Shown in pieces: positions 24,073-36,866 of a DNA stretch of 64,000 nt. Origin of the DNA: Corylus avellana (taxonomy: Eukaryota > Streptophyta > Magnoliopsida > Fagales > Betulaceae); the NCBI RefSeq assembly GCF_901000735.1, contig NC_081541.1, positions 7,371,021-7,435,020 of the forward strand, given 5' to 3'. Below the pieces are notes generated by a model that saw only the letters and a program-made list of their open reading frames with translations, was not told where the DNA came from and made no database searches. Position numbers and translations under genes: made by a program. Numbering within the stretch: position 1 is the first letter of the stretch; every line of letters starts with the position of its first letter.

Positions 24073-25030
24073 ATTCACTCATACCAGGCACAACAATCAC
24101 TCTAATATCAGCGCCAAGTATTAATTCCTTCCCGCCTGCTTCTTTTAAAGCTCTTGTTTTGTAACCATCTCTAATATAGAATTCTGGTAGACTTTAATGT
24201 AACAGTTACAATCTGTCCATTTTAGCAGTTTCTCTGTTTCTTGATTCAATGGCTTGTCTTGCAATATAGTTTCTACCAACTTTCCTTCGTATACAAATTG
24301 CACAAAGACTTCCATGAGATTTCAATGAGATCCTTATCTTCTTTTAATATTTCAAGTGGTTAACAGTTTGCCACATTTCCGCAAATTGTTCCCATATTTT
24401 TACGTCAAAGTCCTAAATATCAAACCACATGCTTCATTGAATATAAAAAAATAAAAATAAAACCACTTTTTTCCATCCCCCATCCCAAATTGTCTTTTAG
24501 CACAGTGTCGTGACATTGACAACGTTGGCTTCTTTCCAAGATGAAGCTAGGCATCCTGTACTCAAGCAGTGAAACTTCCCTAATTTGCCCAAACCAACGT
24601 ACATTGAATGGACTCGAGTGGATGTCACAACATAATACCACACTGGCTCCGAAGGTGAAAAAGAAACCACCCATTTCATTTTGTGATCCCTCTAACCATC
24701 CTCAACTCCACAAAGTTGATGGTTCCTCACCCTTTTCATTTCTGTCTTCTTTTTTTTGTGTAAGCAAATGTCTATCACCTAACACTCCGCAGAAGATGAC
24801 AATTACCATGGGTTGGATTACAGTTTCAATCAGACAATGTTTGGATCAGAAGAAAATCCCAGCTCATTCTTCTCATCCTGATATGTTCAGTAGAGGACAA
24901 TGCATTGGATATATACATTTTTTTTTTTCTTTCTATGATTGATGATCAGATTCATCCATTAATGTGCGTATATAATCTTTTCAACATTGAAGATCGTTCG
25001 TGCCTGAAAGTCGTAGTCAGAGTAAAAGAT
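24073..25030. other. Intergenic region
   Basis: This holds the 3' side of the small membrane protein gene and of the minus-strand nucleotidyltransferase gene. Open frames here show no family signature and no consistent splice structure. Nothing else is recognised. Confidence 0.5.
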
Positions 25031-28000
25031 TTAAATTCCAAGATTTTTCCTTATTTCAGTGGAAGATATATCCATGCGGAACCTCTCTGCTGGGATTGAT
25101 ATAAACATGTCTCTTAACTCCTCTGGAATGTCAAAATCTTCAAGAACCTGCAGAAGAGTTATACAATGGCATTTATACTTCTCCATGGAAATAAGATTGA
25201 TTAGAAATGAGCCGGAGCCTTAACCAGCTTTTAATTTGGGAGACATACCTTGAAAGCACCATCTACATTACGACCAGCCACAAGGAAAGTGCATCCTGTA
25301 TTTTTACATCCAATGAGTATCTCCAGCATCTTCTTATAGTCCCCATCATAGTATTTGGGCTGAAAAGGCAACAGATGATGATTTAAAATTATCTGGCATC
25401 TGATTTCTTCTATTTTTTGCACCCAAGATGAGTTCAGATTCTGGGTAGGTTGTTTTCTAGGCCTTCCTGTACTCAAAACCCCAGTCTACCTCTAAACGCA
25501 GGTTTCTAGAAAATCATAGCTTCATGGATATGCCAGAGACATGCTTCAATATATAACATACACTTCACTTCATTAAAATTGAAAGTAGATGATTTTATGA
25601 ACAATATTATATGTAAGGCATGTCAGTTCAAAATTATCTTACATTGATTAGCCTCATGGATATGCCAGAGACATGCTTCAATAACATGGATTCGGATCCC
25701 CTTAAATTCCTAGGGGAATTCTAGTTTCTAAAATTTCAGATCCAAGCCATCCATTTTCATCCAAGAGTTATTATCCTACCACATATCCCATTACTAATAA
25801 AATAATAATAAATTTTTAATGATATTAATGATATTAATAATCATCATTATTTTATTATTTTATTAGTAGTAGGACATGTGACAGAATAATAGTTCTTGAA
25901 TGAAAATGAATGGCTTGGATCTAAAATTTCAGAAACTGGAATTCCACTAGAAATTCCAGGGGATCCAAATCCCAATAACATACACTTTACTTCATTAAAA
26001 TTGAAAGTAGCAATGATGATGATTTTATGAACAATATTATATGTGAGGCATGTCAGTTCAAAATTATCTTACATTGATTAGCCTCACTGCCGTATCAGCA
26101 CCAATTACAAAACAACTGCCTGGAAAAAGTTCAGCTTTCTTATAAAAATAAGGCTGATTGGATATAATTACTGTCTTCCCTGTATTCAAAGAGACCAATC
26201 ATTAATAAGTCCAGGTTATATATCATATAATGAGCAGCTACCTCCACCATAAATCAGGTTAACATAATAAATGTTTCCCACGTTAACCATACAAGTACTA
26301 ACACAAGCTTGAACCACAGAGGATATCACAAAGCTAAATCTTGGAGAACCTTAAAATTTAAGAATGAAGAGAGAGTGCAAATCGTATTCCCATAAGAGTG
26401 ATAGGCCAAAATGTAGACCCGTTATCAGTGCAGTGATACCTGTATTTTTTTATAAGGGAGACCTTTCACCATCCTAGTCGTTCATTATTACAAATATACA
26501 GAGGCAATGTCTTCGGGATGCCTGTTGGTTCTACATTGCATTAATGCAAATAGAAGATGCAGGGCAGGCTAAATCCTATTTTCTACAGTTACAGAGCATC
26601 AAAAGTCACACATAGACAGTCAGAGCAATAATAAACTAGTTTTGAGTGAATTAACGCTTTGATTTAGCAGTAATTACAAAATAAAATAAAAAAATGATAA
26701 GTAAAAAAAATTAGAGTCGCATAGCCAACTACATGGTAATTCTTTTGTTGGTTCTTCTCTTTTCCTCATTGCCCCCACCCCCACGCAGGGGTTCCAAGCA
26801 GGATATAACAATATTTACCCAAAACTTAAGCAATGTCCAAAACAGCATAGATCATCATCAAATATGAAGGAACATGAAACCCATAAAACAATGTAGAGAA
26901 TCAACCTCACCAACTTTTTCAAATTGCCTGACACGATCTTTGACTTGTGATACTGATAATGGAGGTTTGTCTGCATTAACTGCTGATATTTCAAAGCATG
27001 GATACCCATCACCACAAATGCTGCATAAACAACAGAAAAATTGATGAGAAGTGTTCCATATAAATTCTCATTGGCATTGGTGGCATACACAGTATGCAGG
27101 TCCACATAAATGTTTAATCTCAGAAGCAACGTATTGAGGGCCTTCTGTCAGGAGAGCCATCTAACTTCATTCAAAATAAATTTATTTACCACATTCGTAT
27201 TTTGATTTTGCATAGATCAACATATTTTGCATAACTTTTCTACAAGGTTTCTTATACACCTGTCCGATATTTAATCATTTTACTAAAATGAAAGATCAGG
27301 AAAAGAAAAGAAAAAATGGTTATTAGCCAATTCAAGCAGTTGAGAGATAAGACTTGCTTCAATTTCTGAATTCGTTGCTTAAGGTTCAAATTTTGCCATT
27401 TTCGTTTTCAATTTTTTCCACAAGAATGTTGTTGATGTGTTTAAAGAGGGGAAAGAAAAGGAATATGAAGATTCAGTGGACCATAATAAAAATGCTTTTT
27501 ACACATTTTGCATGTATGATTGGTCTAGAGCCTGGAAACCAACCAAAAATATCAGAAAGAAATGTTAAGGACCATGCAAGCCACATCATCAGCAAGACCC
27601 CCTGAAGAAACAGAAAAGTATAACCACAACCCAATGAACCTGAAGAACATATTAAAAATGGACAGGGAGAAAGGGAATAAGAGTCTGAAATACTTTCAAC
27701 TGCCCCAACTATAATCATAAAATTTGCAAATACTCACAAGCAAAACACAAAAGTTGGTGTGGAAGAGTGTACTTAGTTAAGGCTATGCTAAGGGCAGCTG
27801 AGACCCCACAAAAGGAAGAAACAGAGTCAAAAAAGATGACCCAACCCTTTCCTAACCTCGAGCAACATGAATATCCTATGTACTGTAAGAAAGAGCACAA
27901 AATGTGAAGGACAGATTTAGTTTCCTGTATCAGGAATGCGTATGCAACTTTCTGGAAACTTCCTAAAAGATGACAGTCCTATGAGATGATTCAAAAGTGA

Positions 28001-30923
28001 CTCAAAACATTTAAGAATCACAGCTTCTAGAATATAGTTAATGTACCTAGCAGCAACTTCCAAGAGCTTGAGGTGCCCATCATGTAACGGATTAAAAGAA
28101 CCAGATAGAATTATCTTCCTTTCAGCACTTGACATATCTGTGCCTACAAAATATTTACTAGATGATTGAGAGGAAAAAAAAAATGTGTTGTGGTAATTGA
28201 GGTTGATAGGAACCAAAAGTCAATACCACTTAAAAATGGGTAAATCTTAAAGCATATTTGCCCATTTATAAGTTGCTCTAATTCTTGATCCTCATTGAAT
28301 TGCTTTCCACATTCATCAGATACATCTGATTCTTTCAAGCCTGAATCAAATGTTGCTGGAACCATGCATGCATTTGCAATTGCCTGAAACCAAAAAATAA
28401 GAGGCTAATTAAAATGCTAGAGGAAGTGGGTTACAACATAAGAAACGGATTGAAAGTATTAGATCAAGCATGTCATGTTTGGCAAAGACATTCAAATGTA
28501 ACAAAGGGAACACATTCTTTTGCCAGATAATCCTTCTCTACTTATTATGAGATCTCGAGAATTCTTAACAGGGAATAGCATTTTCAGCGAAATAGAAGCA
28601 ATCAGCTCTTCTCAGAAATTAAAATTAATCGTTAACATTATTATTATTTTTTTTTTGATAAGTAAATCGTTAACATTATTCAACATGTACCTGAAGTAAA
28701 ATATGACTTGAAACCTTGTCTTCTTGCTCTCTTGTGCGCAAACCCTACATTAGTCAAGTAACAGACCTAAATACATTTTGCACTGCTTACTATTAAACAA
28801 AACCAAAATAAGTCCCATAAACTACCTTTGACAGTGTAACTGTAGATACCCAAAGCCGGTCAGCTGTCCTTGTTGACAAGTAAAACCTGAAAATGATGAT
28901 GAAACAAAAAGCTGAGCTGAGCCAAGTTGAAAAGAAAAAAAAAATGCTCAATCAGGACGAACCTCGCAAAAGAACATGTTACAGACTACAAGATCCAGAA
29001 TTTTGCTACACTTAGAATAACAGTCATTCACTAATGTCACTTAAATTGCAATCAATAGTAGAGAGGATCCTTGTCAGTGCCTAAACATTGGGATGATATG
29101 CAGAAATGGACAAAAAAGAGAAACATCAACTATATTCATTTGAGTACTTTGTAAACAGAAAGTGGGAAGGGTTCTATGAAAGGCATAATGTGTATCATAT
29201 AGGTAGATGGAGATCCATAATAAAAAAATAAAAAAAAAGTATAATGATATATTCATATCAATCAGTTGGACCCACAAGGCAATAAATAAATTATAAGTGA
29301 AGACCACTCTCTCATCGGCCAGAGTTCTACGATGTTACTAAAATCCATGAATGCATTAGGTTACCAATTTGTTTGAAGAACAAGAAATGTAACTCCATTA
29401 CTATAAAGACAAAGCTTACTTATAAAATGAAATCGGTGTCCGTGTGTGTCCATGAAAAGTATCTTGTTGATACTGAAAATTTGATAAAAGATACCTGTGG
29501 TCCCCAAGTTTAGGGTGTGTGCTAGCCAAAGAACCAGTAAAACCCACACCAAGAACTGGAGAACCTATTGAATGGACAAATAGCAGCCGCATAAGGTCAC
29601 AACACAAAAGTTGGATTTCGAAAATATATCTATTACACCAAATACGCTTGTTTATGAGTACACAAAAATACTTCCATACTCCTAGCAAGGTTGTTAAACA
29701 ATTAGAATTAAACTGATAGTGTCGTTGTGTAGCTTGCAAGCGATTCTGGCAATAGTCACAGTTAGGCCAATGAGTTTTAAATGGGGAAAAATGAGTAAGA
29801 TACTAAGTATGTGGAAGCAACATGGGCGCACAGATTGTGAAATTTGAGAATTTAACTTGAAACAGCAATCCAGCATAAAGATTATGTGAAAGTCAATCAA
29901 AGTACTAAGGGTACAGGTATTGTCGAAATATCTTAATTATAAAACCACATTGGCTTGAAAGAAAAACAAAACTCCAAGACTTTCAAAGCTTTGCACAACC
30001 GGGATCATCAATCAATATCGCAGCAATACTTGTGCAATAATAATAATCCGGTTTTCTGGTTGCAGCATCATGTATTCGAGATCATTTAATGAAACATTAC
30101 AGTTTTAATTGCTGAATTTCTTCTTTTCCACTTTTCCCAAACCACACAATTAATCAGATTCAGACAGAGACTGAAGTTCTTCATCAACACAATTAAGGAC
30201 TACAAAAATTGACAAGCGACAATTATTAGCAGTAGAGCATAAGCAATGCAGTAGTAAGCTCTACGTAGCAATGCAGTAGCTGCTTTCCTGCCTTAAAAGT
30301 TTGAACAATCTTTACTATATAGAAACTTTTAGTTGTTGGAGCAATGCACAAATGGGAACACCGATTAGTGTAACTGTCATTTCTTTCAGGAAAGTGAAAA
30401 TATTATTGAAAACCATCACTGGTTCCTTATCTCAAATGATGCTTCACCTGTGCTAGAGAGCTTGAGCGCCCGATTATAAGCCGACAAAGCCATTTCCTCT
30501 GCGGTTTGTCGGCTACAAAACTTGGCCGGAATCTACAACAACATTTGGAAACAAAATAACAATTCAAAACGTCGTAATTTGAATGAGAAATCCAATATTA
30601 AAATCCGGAAATAACAGACAAATATAAGAACCTTGCCGAGGAGCTGGATCATTGACATTCTAGAATAAGGGACCACGGCTTCAAGGACCGTATTCGAAGC
30701 TCCAGGCACCGATAGAAGCAACCCTAGAGCCTGACCGCATATTATATTAATCAGTTAGTTAATTAATTAATTAAAAGCCATTCATGACATTCAAGGAGCA
30801 TAACATAAAGAGAGAGAGAGAGAGAGAGAAGACCTGAGAGGCTCCGCCGGAGAGATAGAGAACTGCTTGAGTGGGACTTGAGTGGATGGCTTCCAAGACA
30901 CCTCGGATGCAAGCGTCCGTCAT
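25031..30923 (-). CDS. CinA-like plus NMNAT-like nucleotidyltransferase fusion protein
   Basis: Twelve exons: 30834-30923, 30632-30730, 30448-30532, 29495-29564, 28826-28886, 28691-28744, 28227-28383, 28047-28143, 26911-27020, 26073-26179, 25249-25359 and 25031-25147. They give 385 aa with every phase closing. The N-terminal half, about residues 1-170, resembles the CinA/PncC C-terminal domain: YLSGGASQ, LLSVPGASNTVLEAVVPYS, LGVGFTGSLAST. The C-terminal half is an HxGH nucleotidyltransferase: GSFNPLHDGHLKLLE and the closing ISSTEIR motif typical of NMN/NaMN adenylyltransferases. From memory the Arabidopsis homologue is At2g01220 (nucleotidylyl transferase family). Inferred role: pyridine-nucleotide metabolism; unproven. 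The CinA catalytic Ser motif (ESCTGG in bacteria) reads YLSGGA, so amidase activity is doubtful. Intron 10 carries a tandem duplication and a MITE. Confidence 0.93.
25522..26084. repeat. 131-bp tandem duplication spanning the exon 10 splice donor
   Basis: TCATGGATATGCCAGAGACA begins at 25522 and at 25653. The first copy runs on through GAACAATATTATATGT and TTACATTGATTAGCCTCA without interruption. The second is broken by the MITE at 25688-25972 and resumes to about 26084. Its end overlaps the last bases of exon 10, so the intron contains a second copy of that exon end and its GT donor near 25641. Confidence 0.8.
25688..25972. mobile_element. Mutator-like MITE with 9-bp target duplication, in an intron
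   Basis: A 285-bp element. The left end GGATTCGGATCCCC matches the reverse complement of the right end, GGATTTGGATCCCC, and pairing continues for about 60 bp (AAATTTCAGATCCAAGCCAT). It is flanked by CAATAACAT at 25679-25687 and CAATAACAT at 25973-25981. It inserted into the second unit of the tandem duplication, so it is younger than the duplication. Confidence 0.8.
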
Positions 30924-33900
30924 TATCGTCTCGTCCTTGTTCTGTGATCAAACTTTGTTCGGCCTGCTGGATTTATTGGCTCAATTGGCTGGGACCGTTC
31001 AACGTTGTCGTTCGATTCCATGGAGGAGCTCAGACAACTAACGAGCGTCACTTGAACGCACGGTATCCAGCGGGACGGCCAGATGGCCTATTCGCATTGG
31101 ACACCCAAAATTGGGCTACCCATAAACCCACCAAACTGACCAAAGTGTAGGCGAAGTGCTAAGCAATTGTGCAGGCCCAAGACCATATTTAATAGGCCTA
31201 AATGGGCGGGCCATGTGAAGGCCCATTTTATAAGCAATGTTACACGGATCATAAATTCTTAGGATATTTTGTGATATATATATATACTCAAATTTCAAAT
31301 CATTATCTTATTTTACAGTATTTTAAAAGTGATAGATGTTGATATAACAAAATCTAAACTATTTAATTTCAAAATATACATAAAATATGCTAGAAATTCT
31401 TGATTTACTAGTTTAAATTAAAAGTATTAAACAGTCCAAAATGTGCATAGAAACACAAATACAGCCATGAGTCCATGACCCATTGACCAACACTAACACT
31501 AGTCACTAGTAATTGACAACTAATCACACTGTTTTTGTACCCTTGTCTATCTTATCCTTGCTCTAAATATTCTCCGGATTGATTGTGAGTTTGACCCGTT
31601 TGTTTTCATCTTTTTTGCTTTTACTCGAATGAAATCGTTTGCAATATTCCACACCTTTTCTTGTTCGTCGTCTTTTTTTTTTTCTTTCTTCTTTTTCTTT
31701 GATGGTATAGTGGCTTTTATTATAGTCCTTAAACGCTTTATTATTCCCTCCAGTACACAGAATCACACTTCTTTCCAAAAATATGGTCACCGGGGCGGTC
31801 ATGTGCACCGCCTCATCCGCGATGTGCGGATAAGCTGTCCAAGTAAGGTGTTAAAACAATTTAGCTATGAAGCCGCCTCTAATTATGCAAAAAATCGTAA
31901 TAGAAATAATTTATTTTACTATTATAATTTTTATTTTAGTGCACTTAATAATTTATATGGTGTCACGATAGTTACATCATTCTTAAAGTTGGAGCGATCA
32001 GAAGTTGTTAGACCACCTCTGACATGCGATTTGGTGGCTGTGATCACCATATGGTCCGGTCCATTGGCCTTTAAATCTAATAAATGTAGCATTTTCTCAA
32101 TTTTATTACATTTTCTTACAAATTGATGTGGTATTACCATGTCAGCCACACAACCTTAATCAAACCATTTCTTTCATATAATTGCCTTTATCCATCCCAC
32201 CGCCTCAATTTGCCTTTTTTTGTTGTTGCCTTCGCAATTGCATTAATGATGTCAACCACCTCGTTTTCTCTTGCTTCAACGGAGGAGTAAGAGTCAGAGC
32301 TTGATCGTGGTTCTCTATAAAAGGAGACCCACAACCAGCCAAAAGGGTGTTTTGTTCATCACTCTCATTATGGGGGTGATGTGGTTAACATGGAGTGGGG
32401 CTTAAGTGGTTGATGTAGATCAAAGTCAATTTACAAGTGAGCTGTCGCAAAATTGATACTACCCAAGTATTTTCCAAAAAGTAGTATAAATCGGCCTAGT
32501 TTCTTAGAAAATTGAAAAAAGTTAAGATGTAAAACAAAATCACATATGCAGATAGTAAAACGTGACATGTCCTAAAATGAACATAGAAAAACTGCAGCCA
32601 CTTCCTCCTTTACCATGAATGAGACTGAGACTATCAAAGCAGAACTAGCATTTAAAATTGGGGGATAAAACTAAAAAAATAAAAAATTTGGAGAATAAAA
32701 TTTTAATTTTAAAAAAATTATAACAGCATTTTTTTAAAGTTTTAGAAAAACATGGGAACTTGGGGCCTAAAGCCACAAGCTCCTACGTAGTTTCACCCAT
32801 GGAGTAGGGGTATTCAAGTAATTATAACCGGCGATTATTAGCTATAACTGCTAATGGCGGTTAATCGCAACCACCTAGTATGGTTATTGCTTTTTAATAA
32901 CCGCTAACTTTTAATAACCGTAACTGCCTAGGCGGTTAGCGGTTATTCAATTCAATAACTGGTGATTTTATAATCTTTTTTTTATGTGAGTTTTTTAAGT
33001 GTTTTGAGCCTTTAATTAACCTATTTTTTAGGCTTATTTTAAAAACCGCTTAATAAACCCTTACCAAAACTGTTAGCTATTAGTAATTAATGGTTAGGGG
33101 TCATAAGTTGTTAGCGGGATAATTATAACCGTCCCGTTTGAACAGTCCTTGAGACTATAATTGGTGGCTCCATGCCATAAAGGAACAAATAACATCATAA
33201 TCCATATATTCCCTTTTATTCGTTTGCATAAGAAATCTTGTACATCCTAAAGTTCCTTCTCTTAACCTGCAAATGCAATGACCAACTGGTGTATGAGCTC
33301 AAAATAGAACGCCACTTAACACTGCTCTAATTTCTAAGACATCCGGAGTAATTCACGGGGGAATAAAGAAAAAAAAGAAGAAGGATTATTCCAAAAAAAA
33401 AATATAGACAAATGGCTTGGGTAAAGGAGAACATCATAGGGAGAAAATGAGTCGGTGCAACCGACAAATATTCTTTTGTACAGGTGTTAATCTGTGTACA
33501 GTTATGAGTGATACTAATCACTGTTGTGTTCTGTAACACGGGCAGATGGGCGGGCAGCCCAAAAGCTGTCTTCGTTAAAGGGGAAAGGGGAAAGGGGAAA
33601 AGCAAGGTTTTTAAGTAATATTTTTGTTTGCTGTAAAGCGTGGAGTAGGCTTGCCTATGTTGGAACCATGTTTCATTTTGTCACGCTCGCTCCAGTTCCT
33701 GTCCTCTATAGCCATCTACCCAACATGGGGCATGGCCCATGTTTTAGCCTCATGTTCAAAGTATATGCATAGACATAATTGGCCTCCACTTATTGTCACA
33801 TTCCCCAAAACCCCACCCCCACCCATCTCCAATCACCGTCCTCTCCCTCCAATCAGTATGATAGTGAGATCAGAATATGAACGTTGGGACATGATTGAAA

Positions 33901-36866
33901 CTAGAGTTATGGGGCACGTTATGGGGTTGTTAGGAGACTCGTACTACAACATAAGTTTCTCTAAATTTCAATAGACTAATGCTATATATTACACTTTCGC
34001 ATTTTATTGAACCGATTTGATGGCATTCATTTGCTTTTAAATTTTTCTTTTTTTAAACGAGAGTTGATTCAAGGACTGATAAACACTGTTACCAACCCAA
34101 CGAATTGAAATTGGATGTACAACTTTAGCTATGTTCAAATTATCTTACTTCGTTTACAATTGATAAACTTCTTTTAGAATCTTCCACCAATAAAAAGGAA
34201 CCAAAATAAAAAATCAAACTATGGTAATCAAGTTTTATGGAAAAATAATATTACTCTTTATATTTATTTATCAAGTTATTTGTGTGCTAATTTAACGTGT
34301 TTTAAGTGAGATTTAATGTGAATAGTTTAAAAAAATAAAATAAAAATTAGTTAAAACACGTGTTACTCTTTATGTGTAGTAAGATAAAACAACTGATAAT
34401 TTATTTGTATGTTCTCGATGATGGTACCCAAAAGCCAAAATGACAGCGAAGGGCACTCTAATCTAGCATGATTATTTATCTATTGATGCATTATTTTAGC
34501 ATCACCCTATAGTCTCTACCAATTACCCAGGACTAATTATTTACTAATTACCCATGCTAAACTCGAGACCAGACCAGAGCAACGTGAGGGCTGTCCTCGT
34601 GCACAACTTTGGGGCACACCCAACTTCCCAACACTTTCTTAATTTACATTAAGCACCTCGAAAACTAAATGTTTCTCTTTTATATCCCTAAATATAACAG
34701 GCCATAGTGGGGTTCACACTTCACCGTTCACCACTGACAAACGGCTACTTCAAGAGGCTCATGTGCAATTAAGTGCCAATTTCTCGTTACGTTCTCCATA
34801 TCTCACGAGCTTTTCAAATAACTTTCGATAGCTATAGTTGTGCCGTACTGGTGGACCCACTTGGAAGGAAAGATCAGGACCATTAAATATTATATGATCT
34901 GTTTGATTTTTATGGTCAATTCTGGCAAGTTGGTACAGTGAGACGTGGACAATTCAAGGCAATGTTACGGCCTCAAATTAATATTATTGTTTTTGTAATG
35001 AATAAAAATATGGTCATCGTTTGGGGCACAAAGTGACCACAATCATACCATGTCTCCCTAACGGTCCATATGCAAATGAGGTTAATCATGACTGTCCAAC
35101 GCATTGACTTGGCTATCTTCCACTGTGGGCCGTCCGATCATTTCCATTCATTAAAGAGAACATTTTTTTATTTATTTTCCATCTCATATTAAGGACTTAA
35201 TTACTCCACGCCAAATTTCAGCTTTCTCTTGCCTAAATAATTTAATCTTTTGTCTTTCCAAATGACCCCTCCTCTTAACCTAACCTTATTTTTATTTCAA
35301 ATATGTTTGATAATGCTCTTAAATTTTTTTATTTTTTTATTTTTAATGGTTATAACTTGTGCTTTATAATAATTTTGAAAAGTGTTTTTTTCTATAATGT
35401 TTGATGATAGTTTTTTTTTTTTTTTTTTAAGAAGTGTTTAATTTTGTATACTCAATATTAATGAAGTGTTTTAGATTTTGTATACTCAATATTAATGTTC
35501 GTTTCCAAGAGAAAGATTGCTCAATATTGATTTTTTTTTTTAATGAATTATCTCTTCATTAATATAACAATCAAATTGAGCAAAATGCTCGTACAATGAC
35601 AAAGATATAATTTGAAATTTTCACAATTTAAACATTATCTATGATATACACAATAGCCTATCGAACTATTATAAGACAATATCTATGAAAAGTCATTGTT
35701 TCAATTAGTTTCAGATCTACAGCAAATTCCTGAGAATCACGTGTCTATCTGCTGCCAAGTTCTTGATTTCTTGGCTTTTTTTTTTTAAAAAAAAAAAAAA
35801 AATTAATCTCCGCTACTAGTGTTTTATCAATCGCAATCCCCTTCACTACCTTTACCATAGTGACAATTATTTTTTTATGCTTGATAACTCCTCCGTCATC
35901 CGTCTATTACTCCAAGAAAAAGAACCATAAGAAAACAAAAGATCGATCGGAAACCAATTCCGTTATTCTTAAGGATTCGTGAAAACAAAACCTAAAAAAA
36001 GAAATAAAATTTCACTCCATAGATCGCTACGAAAAGCAGAACAAGAGAGAATACATTCTTATTTAAAAACAACGAAAATATAATAACAAAAACCCAACAT
36101 ACCCTCACGAGTTTCATGCGCCATCGCCGGCCAGCCACACGCCTCTAAAAAGCACCCCAAAGACCATTGACACACACGCCCGGATCAATCTATGGTGAAG
36201 GCAAAAAAAAGGAGGGAGAAAGGGAAAAGAAAAAGAGGGCGGAGAGGAAAGAGTCGTAACTCCCTCCCCCTACTCTACTCAATATTGATGTTAGACATGC
36301 CATAAAAGAAAGGGAGAAAAATTAATATTAGATATTATATTTTTATTTTATAATTGTTCAATAATATTGAGGCGGCATTCTAAAATCAATTATTTGATTT
36401 TTTTTATTTAATTATGATAATTCAAAGGTTAATTGAAAGTAGCAAGATGAATGCGACTAAAACTATATTATTTTGCATTTTTAAAAAGGAAAAAGAAAAG
36501 AAAAAAAAAAAAGAGACTGTTGTTACTCATGACTCACGAGAGGAAACATCCTATAAGATATCGTGAGAAATTCGTTGGAGTTGGAGTAATTCCGCCATTG
36601 TACGTATGAAGATTCTCTCGCCAACTTTTCTTCTTTTCCCATTTTGTTTTGTTTTATCATCCATCTGCCCAAGGTCTTTGCTTGCTCGACCTTTACCGTT
36701 CTTCAACATTTCCTCTTTTCCATCACTGTCAAAGCTTTCACACTCTCTGTCTCGTACCTCCATTTTTCTAACTAAGCGTTCTCATCACTTGGGTTTCGGC
36801 TACAGAGAGGTAAGCCTCATCTTTGTATTTAGATTTCCTACAACGGTCATTTTCGTTTTCCTGGAC
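30924..36866. other. Large intergenic region between nucleotidyltransferase and receptor kinase genes
   Basis: This holds the two divergent promoters and AT-rich DNA with poly-A/T runs. Open frames such as 31629-32126 have low-complexity composition and no family signature. The only structured element I see is the degenerate inverted repeat at 32805-33150. Confidence 0.5.
32805..33150. mobile_element. Degenerate hAT-like MITE
   Basis: The left end TAGGGGTATTCAA pairs with the right end (reverse complement AAGGACTGTTCAA). ATTATAACCG lies just inside both ends. Many copies of ATAACCGCTAAC-like motifs lie below the ends, in both orientations, as in hAT MITEs with subterminal repeats. No 8-bp target duplication is left, so it is old. 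A fragment with similar CGGTTCTTGACCGC motifs is near 53720. Confidence 0.5.

Noticed and set aside
31629..32126. 165-residue plus-strand open frame
   Set aside because: Low-complexity Phe/Ser-rich composition, no splice support, no recognised domain.
33524..33974. Overlapping open frames of 82 and 116 residues
   Set aside because: No family signature or start context; they appear to be chance frames in GC-richer intergenic DNA.
36606..36866. N-terminal extension of the receptor kinase
   Set aside because: In frame, but the signal peptide and the family length of 716 aa fit a start at 36867; the extra residues have no family match.
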